Both the position numbers and the translations under genes were made by a program. Shown here piece after piece: positions 9,286 to 18,405 of a DNA stretch of 64,000 bases. The DNA lies in contig NZ_AAWS01000044.1 in the NCBI RefSeq assembly GCF_000169175.1, positions 1 through 64,000 on the forward strand. Reading direction: 5' to 3'. The notes beneath the pieces were generated by a model, which was not told the origin of the DNA, did not search any database, and saw only the letters and a program-made list of their open reading frames with translations. This DNA comes from Microscilla marina ATCC 23134 (lineage in GTDB: Bacteria > Bacteroidota > Bacteroidia > Cytophagales > Microscillaceae). Numbering within the stretch: the stretch's first letter is position 1; each line of letters starts with the position of its first letter.

Positions 9286-9644
9286 AGTTGGTAGCCCATA
9301 CAAGGTGCTAGCGACTAGGTGCAAGATTCTAGGTACACCCTTAACTAAGTTGGGTTCATCACAGCAAGCTGCCCTGATGAATCAGGATTTAGAAACAGAT
9401 TCGGTTCATAGGCAACTAATAAATTCATAGTGCTTTTACTTTCAGTAGATGATGGATTTGTTAGCTAAAAGCCCTGACAAGGGCAAGTCCTTAGATTCCG
9501 ATGTAAGGTACAAGCAACAAGTTGCAAGCAGTTAGCGGTTTACAGTGCTAACTGTAGGACTTTAATAAAATAGCGTTTTATGCCTGCCAGGTTTTCAAAA
9601 CCTGGCGGGTATAAGTAATATAAGCCTGTTTAAACGCCTGAGAA
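9286..9644. other. Intergenic stretch with dispersed repeats
   Basis: No coding frame is seen. It contains fragments of the dispersed intergenic repeats found elsewhere in the window (GGGCAAGTCCTTAGATTCCG, AAGCAACAAGTTGCAAGC) and the palindrome at 9583-9609. Confidence 0.6.
9583..9609. repeat. REP-like palindrome, copy 1
   Basis: CCTGCCAGGTTTT (9583-9595) and AAAACCTGGCGGG (9597-9609) form a near-perfect 13-bp inverted repeat. A close relative built on the same GCCAGG/CCTGGC core lies at 23414-23440. Both are intergenic. Confidence 0.7.
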
Positions 9645-10949
9645 ATGTTTGAAAATACTTTAGAAAAAGCCGATCTGGTCTTCGACCAACAACACATCTG
9701 GCATCCTTACACCTCTATGGCCAATCCCTTGCCGGTTTTTCCGGTGGCTTCCGCCAAAGGGGTATACATTCACCTTGAAGACGGTACCGCCTTGATAGAC
9801 GGAATGAGTTCGTGGTGGTGTGCAATACACGGTTACAACCATCCACGCCTCAACGAAGCCATCCAACGCCAAGTGCAACAAATGTCGCATATCATGTTTG
9901 GCGGCCTTACCCATACACCAGCCATAGAGCTTTGCCGCAAATTGGTAGAGATTACCCCCGAAAGCCTGCAAAAAGTATTTCTTTGCGACAGTGGTTCGGT
10001 ATCGGTAGAGGTAGCCATCAAAATGGCTATTCAATATTGGCACGCCAAGGGCACCCCCGAAAAATCTAAACTAATGACGGTACGAAAAGGCTACCACGGC
10101 GATACTTTTGGGGCTATGTCGGTATGCGACCCAGTCAATGGTATGCACCAGATATTTAATAAGGTATTGGCTCCCCAAATTTTTATTGATGAACCCACCC
10201 CTGGTTTCGCCCAACCCCTACAGGCGCAAGATGCGGCAAATTTAGAAACTGCCTTTGAGGAAAACCACCAACAAGTTGCAGCTTTTATCCTGGAACCTAT
10301 AGTACAAGGGGCAGGAGGGATGCGCATATATTCTCCGGCATTTTTAGAAAAACTATCGGCGCTCTGTACCCAATATGGTGTCTTGTTGATTTTTGATGAG
10401 ATAGCTACTGGTTTTGGCAGAACCGGAAAAATGTTTGCCACTGAGCACACTGCTATCACCCCCGATATTTTGTGCATAGGCAAGGCACTTACAGGTGGAA
10501 TGATGACCCTGGCAGCCACCTTGTGTACCGAAGATGTTGCCTTGACCATTAGCCAGGGCGAAGCAGGGGTATTTATGCATGGACCCACTTTCATGGCCAA
10601 CCCATTGGCGTGCAGCGTAGCATTGGCGAGCATTCGGTTGTTGCAAGACTCAAACTGGCAAGCCTTGGTACAAAATATCGAAACTCAGCTCAAAGAAAAG
10701 CTCCAGCCACTACAAATGCACCCCAGAGTAAAAGAAGTGCGGGTAATGGGAGCCATTGGGGTAGTAGAGTGTTATCACACGGTAAATGTGGCGGCTATTC
10801 AACGGTTTTTTATTCGGCAAGGCGTCTGGATTCGTCCTTTTAGAAACCTGATTTATATTATGCCTCCTTTTATCATTCAACCAGATGAGCTACACACGGT
10901 GTGTCAGGCAATAGGAGCCAGTTTGTATAATGAAGGGCATTTTGATTAG
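9645..10949 (+). CDS. bioA: Adenosylmethionine-8-amino-7-oxononanoate aminotransferase
   Basis: A 434-residue class-III PLP aminotransferase of biotin synthesis: it transfers the amino group of S-adenosylmethionine to KAPA, making DAPA. Family hallmarks are HIWHPYTSM at the N-terminus, DGMSSWWCAIHGYNHP, CDSGSVSVEVAIKMA, LIFDEIATGFGRTGKMFA, and the PLP lysine in IGKALTGGMMTLAA. Length is normal. No other bio genes are in the window, so it stands alone, with its own start ATG at 9645. Confidence 0.93.
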   Translation: MFENTLEKADLVFDQQHIWHPYTSMANPLPVFPVASAKGVYIHLEDGTALIDGMSSWWCAIHGYNHPRLNEAIQRQVQQMSHIMFGGLTHTPAIELCRKLVEITPESLQKVFLCDSGSVSVEVAIKMAIQYWHAKGTPEKSKLMTVRKGYHGDTFGAMSVCDPVNGMHQIFNKVLAPQIFIDEPTPGFAQPLQAQDAANLETAFEENHQQVAAFILEPIVQGAGGMRIYSPAFLEKLSALCTQYGVLLIFDEIATGFGRTGKMFATEHTAITPDILCIGKALTGGMMTLAATLCTEDVALTISQGEAGVFMHGPTFMANPLACSVALASIRLLQDSNWQALVQNIETQLKEKLQPLQMHPRVKEVRVMGAIGVVECYHTVNVAAIQRFFIRQGVWIRPFRNLIYIMPPFIIQPDELHTVCQAIGASLYNEGHFD

Positions 10950-11355
10950 CCACAAGCTATTAGCGCCAAGCCACACGTTTTTTGTAGGCAATTTTAGTGG
11001 GTATTTATGTCTTTTTGCTTAATGCTTAAAAACACAAAAAACATTACATAAAATAGCAGATGCCAAACTTTTAGATAAAATGCTGGTTAAGAATGCTAAA
11101 ACGAGCAATGAAATAGCAACGCTGTGGGTAAGAATGAGTAAGTTTTGTGTAAGCTAATGAGGTGACAGTGAAGAGTTTGTGAAGAAACATGCGTTTTTAA
11201 ATAAAAAGTTGCAGCCCCTAAACCTTTTTTCAAAATATATCTTACTTTTGCTCACTTTTTTTTGAAGCTTCAAATAATGAATAACATTTCTGTCAATTAT
11301 TTGAACCATTGACTGGAATTGTGATCATCTAATTTAACTTTTTTATGACTTAAAA
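10950..11355. other. Intergenic stretch before the polyamine operon
   Basis: About 400 bases, AT-rich, with no credible frame and no clear hairpin. It must hold the promoter of the polyamine operon, but no convincing pair of Bacteroidetes promoter boxes was found by eye. Confidence 0.4.
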
Positions 11356-11952
11356 ATGAATATAGTGAATTTTAGTGATTTGCCTGCTGTAGGACAAGCA
11401 GTAGCTAATAATCTATCGGGGATTATTATTGGAAACCGTATTCCAAGAAGCTACTTTATCACTAGTGGTGCAGGCGAAAGTGACATTACCATCCATGCCG
11501 GCTCTTATCATTTAGCACTACGAGACGCAGGCATCGAAATGGCAAATATTATGACCTACTCTTCTATATTGCCTGGCATAGCCATCGAAACCCCCAAGCC
11601 CAACCGCAAGCAAATTGTTCATGGATCGGTGATGGAATCTATTATGGCAGTAAGCCATGTAGAGAAAGGCGAGCAAGCCAATGCGGGTATTATATTTGGC
11701 TGGTTGCACGACCGCAAAACCGATGAAAGGTACGGAGGGTTGGTTTGCGAGCATGATGGTAGCTATGGCGAAGAACAGCTTCACAAAAACTTAAACGACA
11801 GCCTCGAAGAGTTGTATGTAAATGGGTTTGAGGAGGAATTTTATCTGAAAGACGTCTACACGGTCACCAAAAGCTTTGTGCCCAAAAAGAAGCATGGCAC
11901 CGCGCTGGTTTCTTTGTGTTTTACAGATTACATTTATCCGGTAATAGGCTAA
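11356..11952 (+). CDS. Pyruvoyl-dependent arginine decarboxylase
   Basis: A 198-residue proenzyme that would convert arginine to agmatine. Typical features are the N-terminal PRSYFITSGAGESD, the NIMTYSSILPGIA segment with the Ser69-Ser70 self-cleavage site that generates the pyruvoyl group, and later GIIFGWLHDR. It belongs to the archaeal/chlamydial type of arginine decarboxylase, not the large PLP-dependent SpeA. Its stop overlaps the next start (TAATG), and the neighbour is agmatinase, which consumes its product, so the assignment is well supported by context. Confidence 0.9.
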   Translation: MNIVNFSDLPAVGQAVANNLSGIIIGNRIPRSYFITSGAGESDITIHAGSYHLALRDAGIEMANIMTYSSILPGIAIETPKPNRKQIVHGSVMESIMAVSHVEKGEQANAGIIFGWLHDRKTDERYGGLVCEHDGSYGEEQLHKNLNDSLEELYVNGFEEEFYLKDVYTVTKSFVPKKKHGTALVSLCFTDYIYPVIG

Positions 11953-12833
11953 TGAATGACATGATTCCGGAGAACAAAATTACCCAATACGGGGATTTTG
12001 AACAAGCGTATACTACCCTCGAAAACGCGCAAATAGTAATATTGCCTATACCTTACGACAAAACCAGTACTTGGATAAAAGGTGCTGATAAAGGGCCGCA
12101 AGCCATATTGGAAGCCTCTTATAACATGGAGTTTTATGACATAGAGACTCAAACCGAGGTATACAAACGAGGCATTTATACTGCGCCACCTGTGACCGAA
12201 AACGCCAGCCCTGAGCAAATGGTCACTGCCGTAAAAACAGCCACTACCCAATACCTTGAGCAAGGCAAGTTTGTGGTGCCCATTGGAGGCGAACATTCGG
12301 TAAGCATTGGAGCTATTCAGGCTTTTGCCCAAAAGTTTGACAATTTAACCGTGCTGCAGATTGATGCTCATACCGACTTGCGCCCTACTTATTTGGGGTC
12401 GGCCAACAACCACGCTTGTGTAATGGCACGGGCGCGCGAAGTAGCCAACATAGTGCAGGTGGGTATTCGTAGTATGGACAGCTCTGAGCTACCTTATGTA
12501 GAAGCTCACCGTATTTTTTATGCCCACGACATTGTCCGTAGCCGAGGCAAGAGTGCTCAGTGGCAGTATGAGGTGGTAGATCAGCTGACTGACAATGTGT
12601 ATGTCACCATTGACCTGGATGGTTTCGACCCATCCGTTGTGCCTTCTACAGGTACTCCCGAACCAGGCGGCTTGTGGTATTATGAAGTACTTGATTTGTT
12701 GAAGAAGGTCAACGAAAACGCAAACATTGTAGGGTTTGATGTGGTAGAGCTTTGCCCCAATCCTCATAGTAAAGCGTCGGACTTTCTTGCTGCCAAGCTC
12801 ATTTACCAATTACTCAGTTATAAGTTTCATTAA
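11952..12833 (+). CDS. speB: Agmatinase (ureohydrolase)
   Basis: A 293-residue binuclear-manganese ureohydrolase that splits agmatine into putrescine and urea. Metal ligands are in GGEHSVSIG, LQIDAHTDLR and DLDGFDPSVVPSTGTPEPGG. The frame is open 12 codons further upstream, but ATG at 11952, overlapping the decarboxylase stop, gives a standard N-terminus and indicates translational coupling. It sits between the agmatine-forming enzyme and the spermidine-forming pair. Confidence 0.93.
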   Translation: MNDMIPENKITQYGDFEQAYTTLENAQIVILPIPYDKTSTWIKGADKGPQAILEASYNMEFYDIETQTEVYKRGIYTAPPVTENASPEQMVTAVKTATTQYLEQGKFVVPIGGEHSVSIGAIQAFAQKFDNLTVLQIDAHTDLRPTYLGSANNHACVMARAREVANIVQVGIRSMDSSELPYVEAHRIFYAHDIVRSRGKSAQWQYEVVDQLTDNVYVTIDLDGFDPSVVPSTGTPEPGGLWYYEVLDLLKKVNENANIVGFDVVELCPNPHSKASDFLAAKLIYQLLSYKFH

Positions 12834-12873
12834 CAATCCTACAGATTACATAACATTTTTATACTTCAAAATA

Positions 12874-13278
12874 TTGAAAGCATTAGGACAACACGTGTTG
12901 GTTGAGTTTTATGGCTGTCCTGAAGAAGTCATGAAAGACAATCATTTGATTGAAAAAGTAATGAATGAGGCTGCCAAAGCCAGTGGAGCTACTATAGTAG
13001 GGAGTCATTTCCACACTTTTAACCCTTACGGAGTAAGTGGGGTGATTGTAATTGCCGAATCTCACTTTACGGTGCATACCTGGCCAGAGTACGGCTATGC
13101 CGCCATTGATATTTTTACTTGTGGCGAAACCATAGATAATTTGCTGGCATTTGATTATATGAAACGGCACCTCAAACCTCAAAATACTTCGACCATTGAA
13201 ATGAAGCGGGGGCAGTTGCAAAACATGTTTAATAAAAACCCTCAAGGGCAGGCTAAAGTTACAAGCGTGCCATCATAA
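12874..13278 (+). CDS. speD: S-adenosylmethionine decarboxylase proenzyme
   Basis: A 134-residue bacterial-type (SpeH-like) proenzyme that supplies decarboxylated AdoMet, the aminopropyl donor. The processing site is in IVIAESHFTVHTWPEYGYAA, where cleavage before Ser yields the pyruvoyl cofactor; the catalytic Cys is in DIFTCGE. The open frame runs from 12787 but would overlap agmatinase. The TTG at 12874 places the first residues KALGQHVLVEFYGC exactly where the family starts, so TTG is the probable start. Six bases separate it from spermidine synthase. Confidence 0.88.
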   Translation: MKALGQHVLVEFYGCPEEVMKDNHLIEKVMNEAAKASGATIVGSHFHTFNPYGVSGVIVIAESHFTVHTWPEYGYAAIDIFTCGETIDNLLAFDYMKRHLKPQNTSTIEMKRGQLQNMFNKNPQGQAKVTSVPS

Positions 13279-13283
13279 CTGTA

Positions 13284-14138
13284 ATGAATATGTGGTATAA
13301 CGAAGACCAAGACGAACACATCATAAGCATAGGGGCACGCACCTCTATCAGGGTAACCAAAAAACTCTACGAAAAGCAGAGTAATTTTCAGAAAATAGAA
13401 ATATATCAGACCGATGCCTTTGGCAAAATGATGGTGCTGGACAATTGTATTATGTTGACTGATGCCAACGAGTTTGCTTACCATGAAATGATTGCCCATG
13501 TGCCTTTGTTTGCGCACCCCAACCCTGAGCGAGTGTTGATTATTGGAGGGGGAGACGGCGGCACTGCGCGCGAGGTATTGCGTCACCCACAGGTAAAAGA
13601 ATGTGTAATGGTAGAGATAGACGAAGAGGTAGTGAATGTATCACGGGAGTATTTTCCGGCTATAGCTGCTGAGTTAGACAACCCCCGGCTTGACTTGCGT
13701 ATAGAAGATGGCATGGCGTATATTCGCAACAATGAGAATGCCTTTGATGTAATTTTGATTGATTCTACCGACCCGGTAGGCATTGCCGAAAATCTGATTA
13801 CAGTCAAGTTTTATGAAGAAACCCATCGATCGCTCAAAAAAGGGGGCATTATGGTAGCGCAGGCCGAAAGCCCATTTTATTTTGCCGATATTCAGAGGAA
13901 GCTTTTTCAGAACATTAAAGGAGCTTTTCCGGCGGTGTCTATGTATTTATCGCAGATACCTTTTTACCCCAGTGGTACCTGGTCGTTTGCCTTTGCTACC
14001 CAAGAAGCAGGCTTTGACCGCACCAACTACAGGGTGGCCGATTTGAAAGCAATGGAGCACCAATTGCAATACTTCAACGAGGCTTTGTTTACAGGTTGTT
14101 TTGCAATACCTACGTTTGCAAAAAAAATGATTGAATAA
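13284..14138 (+). CDS. speE: Spermidine synthase
   Basis: A 284-residue aminopropyltransferase joining putrescine and decarboxylated AdoMet into spermidine. It shows MLTDANEFAYHEMIAHVPL, the nucleotide-binding IIGGGDGGTAREVLRHP, EIDEEVV, the substrate gate IDSTDPVG and AQAESPF. It is the last gene of the four-gene polyamine operon and is followed at once by an intrinsic terminator. ATG at 13284 is used; a second in-frame ATG lies two codons later. Confidence 0.95.
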   Translation: MNMWYNEDQDEHIISIGARTSIRVTKKLYEKQSNFQKIEIYQTDAFGKMMVLDNCIMLTDANEFAYHEMIAHVPLFAHPNPERVLIIGGGDGGTAREVLRHPQVKECVMVEIDEEVVNVSREYFPAIAAELDNPRLDLRIEDGMAYIRNNENAFDVILIDSTDPVGIAENLITVKFYEETHRSLKKGGIMVAQAESPFYFADIQRKLFQNIKGAFPAVSMYLSQIPFYPSGTWSFAFATQEAGFDRTNYRVADLKAMEHQLQYFNEALFTGCFAIPTFAKKMIE

Positions 14139-14143
14139 AAAGT

Positions 14144-14164
14144 GCCCTCAATGAGGGCTTTCTT
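14144..14164 (+). terminator. Intrinsic terminator of the polyamine operon
   Basis: GCCCTC (14144-14149), loop AAT, GAGGGC (14153-14158), then TTTCTT. It begins six bases after the speE stop codon. Confidence 0.75.
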
Positions 14165-14576
14165 ATAAGAGCCTGTTTGAAAATGAAGCCTAACCTGACC
14201 TGAAAAATAACTTTGCGACCCTTGGCAATGCAGTCGGTATTTTTTTAATATGCTACCTCTTTTACCCATTGCATAAGAAATCACTGTGTAAGCAACCTGC
14301 CCATTTCTTTCAAATTCCTGCACGCTTTTCACCTTGCTTCAAAATAGCATTTATTTATGATTTTACCTGAAGCTTGTGATGAAACAGCGCACAACCCAAC
14401 CTGTAAATTCACCTAGTCTTTATTTGTTGCCACCATACCAGCCAGCTTACTTAGTGCATAATTCCCAATAAGAATCATTATATTTGTAGTTAAAATACCC
14501 GAAAATCTTGGTAAACTTTCATACTTTGTACCATAAAACCTATTAAACTTGCGGTGAGGGGACTATATCTTAGCCT
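14165..14576. other. Intergenic stretch after the polyamine operon
   Basis: About 410 bases with no credible plus-strand frame. A minus-strand frame overlapping the end of speE is present but looks accidental. No repeat or RNA recognised. Confidence 0.4.
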
Positions 14577-15410
14577 ATGAATCAAAATGAAATAAAAGCA
14601 CTGGTATCTTTGCTAGATGATGATGACTATGAGGTGATTAATCATATCAAAGAAAAAATTATATCAATGGGGGACGTCTTGATTCCCTTTTTAGAAACTG
14701 CATGGGAAAACAACTTTAGTCCGGTGGTTCAGCGACGCATCGAAGAACTGATACACACTTTACAGTTACAATCGTTGCAAGAGCGTTTCCGCGATTGGAA
14801 AGACAACGAACAAGAAGACCTTTTGAAGGGAATATGGTTAGTGGCTTGCTTTCAGTACCCCGACCTTGACCTACGCAAGGTAACCAAAGAACTGGATAAG
14901 ATTTACCACGAAGTTTGGCTGAGCCACCGTGCTTACGCAAGCCCGCACGACAAGGTAAAAAACCTGAATAATATTTTATTTACCAAACTGGGCTTTAGCT
15001 CCAACACCCAAAACTTTCACTCGCCGGGCAACTCTATGATCAACATAGTGCTTGAGTCGCGCAAGGGCAACCCCATATCGTTGTGCATCGTATATATGTT
15101 GATCGCACAAAAACTCAAAATGCCTATTTATGGGATCAACCTGCCCAATATATTTGTGTTGACTTATAAAAGTGAAGAAACGCAGTTTTATATCAATGCC
15201 TTTAACCGCGGATTGATTTTTTCCAGGTCAGAAATAGACAACTATATAGCACAACTCAATATTCCCACAACCAACCGGTTTTATTACCCTTGCTCTAATC
15301 TTGAAATTATTCAACGCATCATGCGAAACCTGGTGGTGGCTTTTGAAAAGCTCAACGAAGACGAAAAAGCCAGGGAACTGAAAGAGTTATTGCAAGTGTT
15401 GGATGCCTGA
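14577..15410 (+). CDS. SirB1-family transglutaminase-like protein
   Basis: A 277-residue cytosolic protein. The N-terminal 80 residues look like short alpha-helical (HEAT-like) repeats; from about residue 95 it matches the SirB1/YchA family, a transglutaminase-like fold, with the signature INIVLESRKGNPISLCIVYMLIA and GINLPNIFVL. In most relatives the second motif has a His after PGH; here it reads LPNIF, so the catalytic triad may be incomplete. The role of the family is poorly known. It stands alone, with no operon partner. Confidence 0.75.
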   Translation: MNQNEIKALVSLLDDDDYEVINHIKEKIISMGDVLIPFLETAWENNFSPVVQRRIEELIHTLQLQSLQERFRDWKDNEQEDLLKGIWLVACFQYPDLDLRKVTKELDKIYHEVWLSHRAYASPHDKVKNLNNILFTKLGFSSNTQNFHSPGNSMINIVLESRKGNPISLCIVYMLIAQKLKMPIYGINLPNIFVLTYKSEETQFYINAFNRGLIFSRSEIDNYIAQLNIPTTNRFYYPCSNLEIIQRIMRNLVVAFEKLNEDEKARELKELLQVLDA

Positions 15411-15568
15411 AATAAGTGGATGAATGCGTCCTAAAGCGATAAAAAGCACTGTAACTCATCAACTGATTTTGTCGTGCAGTGCTGGGCGTAACAAGTGGTT
15501 TGTACGCACAAAAGCCAACCCAAACCCAGAGATGTCGTACATCATAAATAAGAATAGTAGAAAAACTG

Positions 15569-16504
15569 ATGACCGAAGCCTTAGTAATTAGTAAAATTAA
15601 AGAACGCCTGAATATATCCTCTAAAGATCTTTTTTATATCGCCATCATATTAGGGTTGATGATTGCATTGTTGTACAAAATCACTCAAACAAGCTTTATG
15701 AAAAAGGAAACGGCGTTGTTAGAGGAAAAAAACAATGTATTGGATGCTTATTTGCATAAGTTAGACAATGACATTAAAAACCGTCAAATACAGATAACCA
15801 ACCTGGATAGTACCAATCAAGATCAAAAAGATGATTTAATGAAACAGCTTGACTTTTTGAAGCAAAAAAGAAAAGAAATTGTCAAGCTTAGAAAAGAAAA
15901 AAATGTAAGCTATCAGAAAATACTGGTGTTAACTTCTGCCATCGCCCAGCAACACGCTACCTATGGAAAAATAAGTAAACTCAAAAATGAGCTTCATTTG
16001 CTGCAAGACAGCCTAAGCAAACTGGTAAACAATGACAGCCACCTGGAAACACCCTCTTGGCAATACAAGTTTCAGAGTTTACAAAATAGTTATCAACAGG
16101 TAGCCCAAGAAAACAAAACGCTTAAAACCAAACTTTCCACCCTGAGCGGAAAAGTGTTTGCCACCAATATACACAGCCAGCCAGGTGAAATATTGCGGGG
16201 AAAATTTGATCGGTCTACCCGTGCCCGTCGTACCTCTATTATTCAGCTTAACTTTAAACTCACCCGTTTGCTTCAGCAACAAGAGCAGTTAATTATTCGC
16301 TTATTTGACGAAAACGAGCAGGAGTTTGCCCTTAAAACCGATTATCTACAGGAACTATTGGGGCAAGCATCTACCAATAAAACTATTTATCTGAAGCCTG
16401 CCCAAGCCAAGCGGTTTAGCCGGGGCAAAAGCACTGTGAAGCTATTTTTGACTTGTAATGGCAAAACCAAACCTATAGGCATCCATTCGGTATACTTACG
16501 TTAA
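15569..16504 (+). CDS. Membrane-anchored coiled-coil protein of unknown function
   Basis: No family is recognised. The 311-residue protein has one hydrophobic segment near residues 18-37 (LFYIAIILGLMIALLYKI), then a long, charged, heptad-like coiled coil to about residue 205 (rich in K, E, Q and L), and a C-terminal domain of about 100 residues with beta-like character (IIQLNFKLTRLLQQQEQLIIRL onward). This resembles periplasm-facing or cytosolic scaffolds of Bacteroidetes. It lies convergent to the anti-sigma gene, 29 bases between stops. Confidence 0.6.
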   Translation: MTEALVISKIKERLNISSKDLFYIAIILGLMIALLYKITQTSFMKKETALLEEKNNVLDAYLHKLDNDIKNRQIQITNLDSTNQDQKDDLMKQLDFLKQKRKEIVKLRKEKNVSYQKILVLTSAIAQQHATYGKISKLKNELHLLQDSLSKLVNNDSHLETPSWQYKFQSLQNSYQQVAQENKTLKTKLSTLSGKVFATNIHSQPGEILRGKFDRSTRARRTSIIQLNFKLTRLLQQQEQLIIRLFDENEQEFALKTDYLQELLGQASTNKTIYLKPAQAKRFSRGKSTVKLFLTCNGKTKPIGIHSVYLR

Positions 16505-16533
16505 TGTTTGGTTTTGTAAAACAAATAAAAAAT

Positions 16534-18033
16534 TTAGTAACGCACCTTTACCTGCTCTTTAGCTTTCATTATCTTTTGTACCCTGCCTAGTTTCCTACTC
16601 TGCTTTTTCACTTCTTTGGCGGTTTTTTTTACGATGGTTTTCCAGTGTACTTTTTTCTTATGAAGCAACAGCTCATTTTGTAAGCTTTTTAGCAAAGCCT
16701 GAGTAAGTACTCCTTGGTAAGCATTGCGCCCTGGTTGGCGACTGTATAAAGTAATAATACCTGAGTTGCCCAAAAATAATTGTCGGTACCCTTGGGTGTT
16801 GCCCACTACAGCAGGGGCATTCAAGTGGTTGCCTACAGCCACATTGTATTTCTGGGCTTGGCGGCTTGGTTTGCCTTGGTCAATCATCACTATTTTAAAG
16901 TCAGCTTTAGTATTTTCGAGCGTATTATTCAGGCGGTTTGTCAATACTTGTACACTTGCCAACGACTGGTTATCTCGTTTTGTAGCCTGGTTTGTGGTGC
17001 CCAAATAGTGTACCCATACCACATCATCGAAGCCAGGCTTGGCTTGTTGGAGCCACTGCTGCCATTGCATCGTATAAAACTGTCCTGTGGGAGCCTTTTT
17101 TAACGCCAAATGTAAGCCGGTAGCCTGAGCTATTTGATTGCCCACAGCAATTAATTGTTGGTAAGTAGTTTGTTCTTGATCAGCAAAAACCCATAAATGA
17201 AGTTTGCCAGGTTTGCGGTATACGCCAGCAAAGTTACTTTCCCCTTCATTGTAATTTGTTTGACGTTTCAGTGAATAGTCGTGGCTGTCCTTGTGTTTTC
17301 TCGCGGTTTTTTTTGAGTTTTTGCCCCTCGTATTGCTTGAAATGTGGATTTCTTCTGTACCAGGTTTTCCCTGGAGGGCAACCTTGGTTTTGTTTCCAGG
17401 CTTGTCTGCCAATGCTGTAGTAGTATTGACAGGGGAACCAGAGGCAAGCATTTGTCGGGTATTTGGTTTGATCACAGCCGTAGGCTTCTTTCGTTTGTTT
17501 ACCACGTGCTGGTCTGGAGTTATAGTAGCGGTTTGTGCTGTTGCCTCCTTCAAGAGTGTTTTTTTCCTGTGAACTGTCTTGGGCATTGGGTGAGCTGCTG
17601 GGTTTTCTGTACTTTGCTGCTTGAGGCTTTGGTCAGTACCTGCGTGGGTGTTTTGAGCATGTTGTACTTTGTCAAACAGACGTGGCAAGCTCACTATCAT
17701 AAAAAGAGCCACTGCTGCTGCCACGGCCACGCCCCATAAACTTTGCTTTTTACGATGACTTATTTTTGCCGATATAGTTTGAGAGTGCTCTATTGCTCCT
17801 TTAATAGCGTTTTCACTTTCCTGAAATAAACCCTCAAGGTACAGGCGGTCTTTGTGTTCTTTTAGATAAAACCCTCGAATACCATTTACTGCCAGCTGAA
17901 AGTCTCCGTCTTGTTGCATTTGTTGTTCAAACAACGCCTGATCCTTTGCCGACAATTTACCATCAATATAGTCTAATATAATAGCCTCGCTAAAATAGCC
18001 TGTTTGTTCGTAAGCGTCAGTATTTTTCATCAT
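16534..18033 (-). CDS. Anti-sigma-factor-like membrane protein with degenerate caspase-like C-terminus
   Basis: A 499-residue protein. Residues 1-60 look like an anti-sigma N-terminal domain without a zinc site (ILDYIDGKLSAKDQALFEQQM). One membrane helix lies near 98-117 (LWGVAVAAAVALFMIVSLP). A low-complexity Lys/Thr/Asn region follows to about 280, then a folded domain to about 470 that is laid out like a caspase/peptidase C14 domain: LHLWVFADQEQTTYQQL, VVWVHYLGTTNQ where active enzymes have YYSGHG, and FKIVMIDQGKPS where they have DACHSG. Both the catalytic His-Gly and Cys contexts are lost, so it is probably not a protease. It follows the sigma-like gene. Confidence 0.55.
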   Translation of the reverse strand: MMKNTDAYEQTGYFSEAIILDYIDGKLSAKDQALFEQQMQQDGDFQLAVNGIRGFYLKEHKDRLYLEGLFQESENAIKGAIEHSQTISAKISHRKKQSLWGVAVAAAVALFMIVSLPRLFDKVQHAQNTHAGTDQSLKQQSTENPAAHPMPKTVHRKKTLLKEATAQTATITPDQHVVNKRKKPTAVIKPNTRQMLASGSPVNTTTALADKPGNKTKVALQGKPGTEEIHISSNTRGKNSKKTARKHKDSHDYSLKRQTNYNEGESNFAGVYRKPGKLHLWVFADQEQTTYQQLIAVGNQIAQATGLHLALKKAPTGQFYTMQWQQWLQQAKPGFDDVVWVHYLGTTNQATKRDNQSLASVQVLTNRLNNTLENTKADFKIVMIDQGKPSRQAQKYNVAVGNHLNAPAVVGNTQGYRQLFLGNSGIITLYSRQPGRNAYQGVLTQALLKSLQNELLLHKKKVHWKTIVKKTAKEVKKQSRKLGRVQKIMKAKEQVKVRY

Positions 18034-18090
18034 TCCACAGTGTTATCGAATTTAGTGTTCTTGTTGTGTTTTTCAATATTGAGCCAGCGT

Positions 18091-18405
18091 CTATGCTGCC
18101 TGTATTTTTTGTTGAGCAAGTTGCTGCATCATCTGTTTGCTCAAGTCTTGAGTCATTCCGATCAAAGCTTTTTTTATATTTTTCAATGCTTCTTTAGCTA
18201 CACTTTTTTGGTGCAGTTGTACAAATACCTGCCGCAAAACTTCTTGTGCAGTATTTTCTTGTTTTGTCATAGCGTAAGCCATTCCGAATAGTTGAATCCG
18301 GTAGCGTTCCATGAGCCAAAAGAGTGCTTCCTGCTTGCCTTCACAGCACTTTTGCCAGCACTGCTGGTCTGACAGTTCTCTGTTTGTATGCTTGTGTACC
18401 GACAT
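18091..18405 (-). CDS. Truncated sigma-70 (ECF-like) region-2 protein
   Basis: A 104-residue protein that resembles only the first half of an extracytoplasmic-function sigma factor: CWQKCCEGKQEALFWLMERY, IQLFGMAYAMTKQENTAQEV and VFVQLHQKS match the region-2 helices that bind the core polymerase and the -10 element. Region 4, about 80 residues, is missing; the last 40 residues are a Gln/Lys-rich helix. The usual sigma to anti-sigma order is kept, with 57 bases between. It could be a decayed sigma factor or a small regulator that binds polymerase or the anti-sigma factor. Confidence 0.55.
   Translation of the reverse strand: MSVHKHTNRELSDQQCWQKCCEGKQEALFWLMERYRIQLFGMAYAMTKQENTAQEVLRQVFVQLHQKSVAKEALKNIKKALIGMTQDLSKQMMQQLAQQKIQAA

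Noticed and set aside
9660-10843. Several long frames on both strands inside bioA
   Set aside because: They are shadows of the high-GC third positions of bioA and match no family.
14027-14332. Minus-strand frame of 101 codons at the end of speE
   Set aside because: It overlaps speE and its terminator, has no recognisable domain and no promoter.
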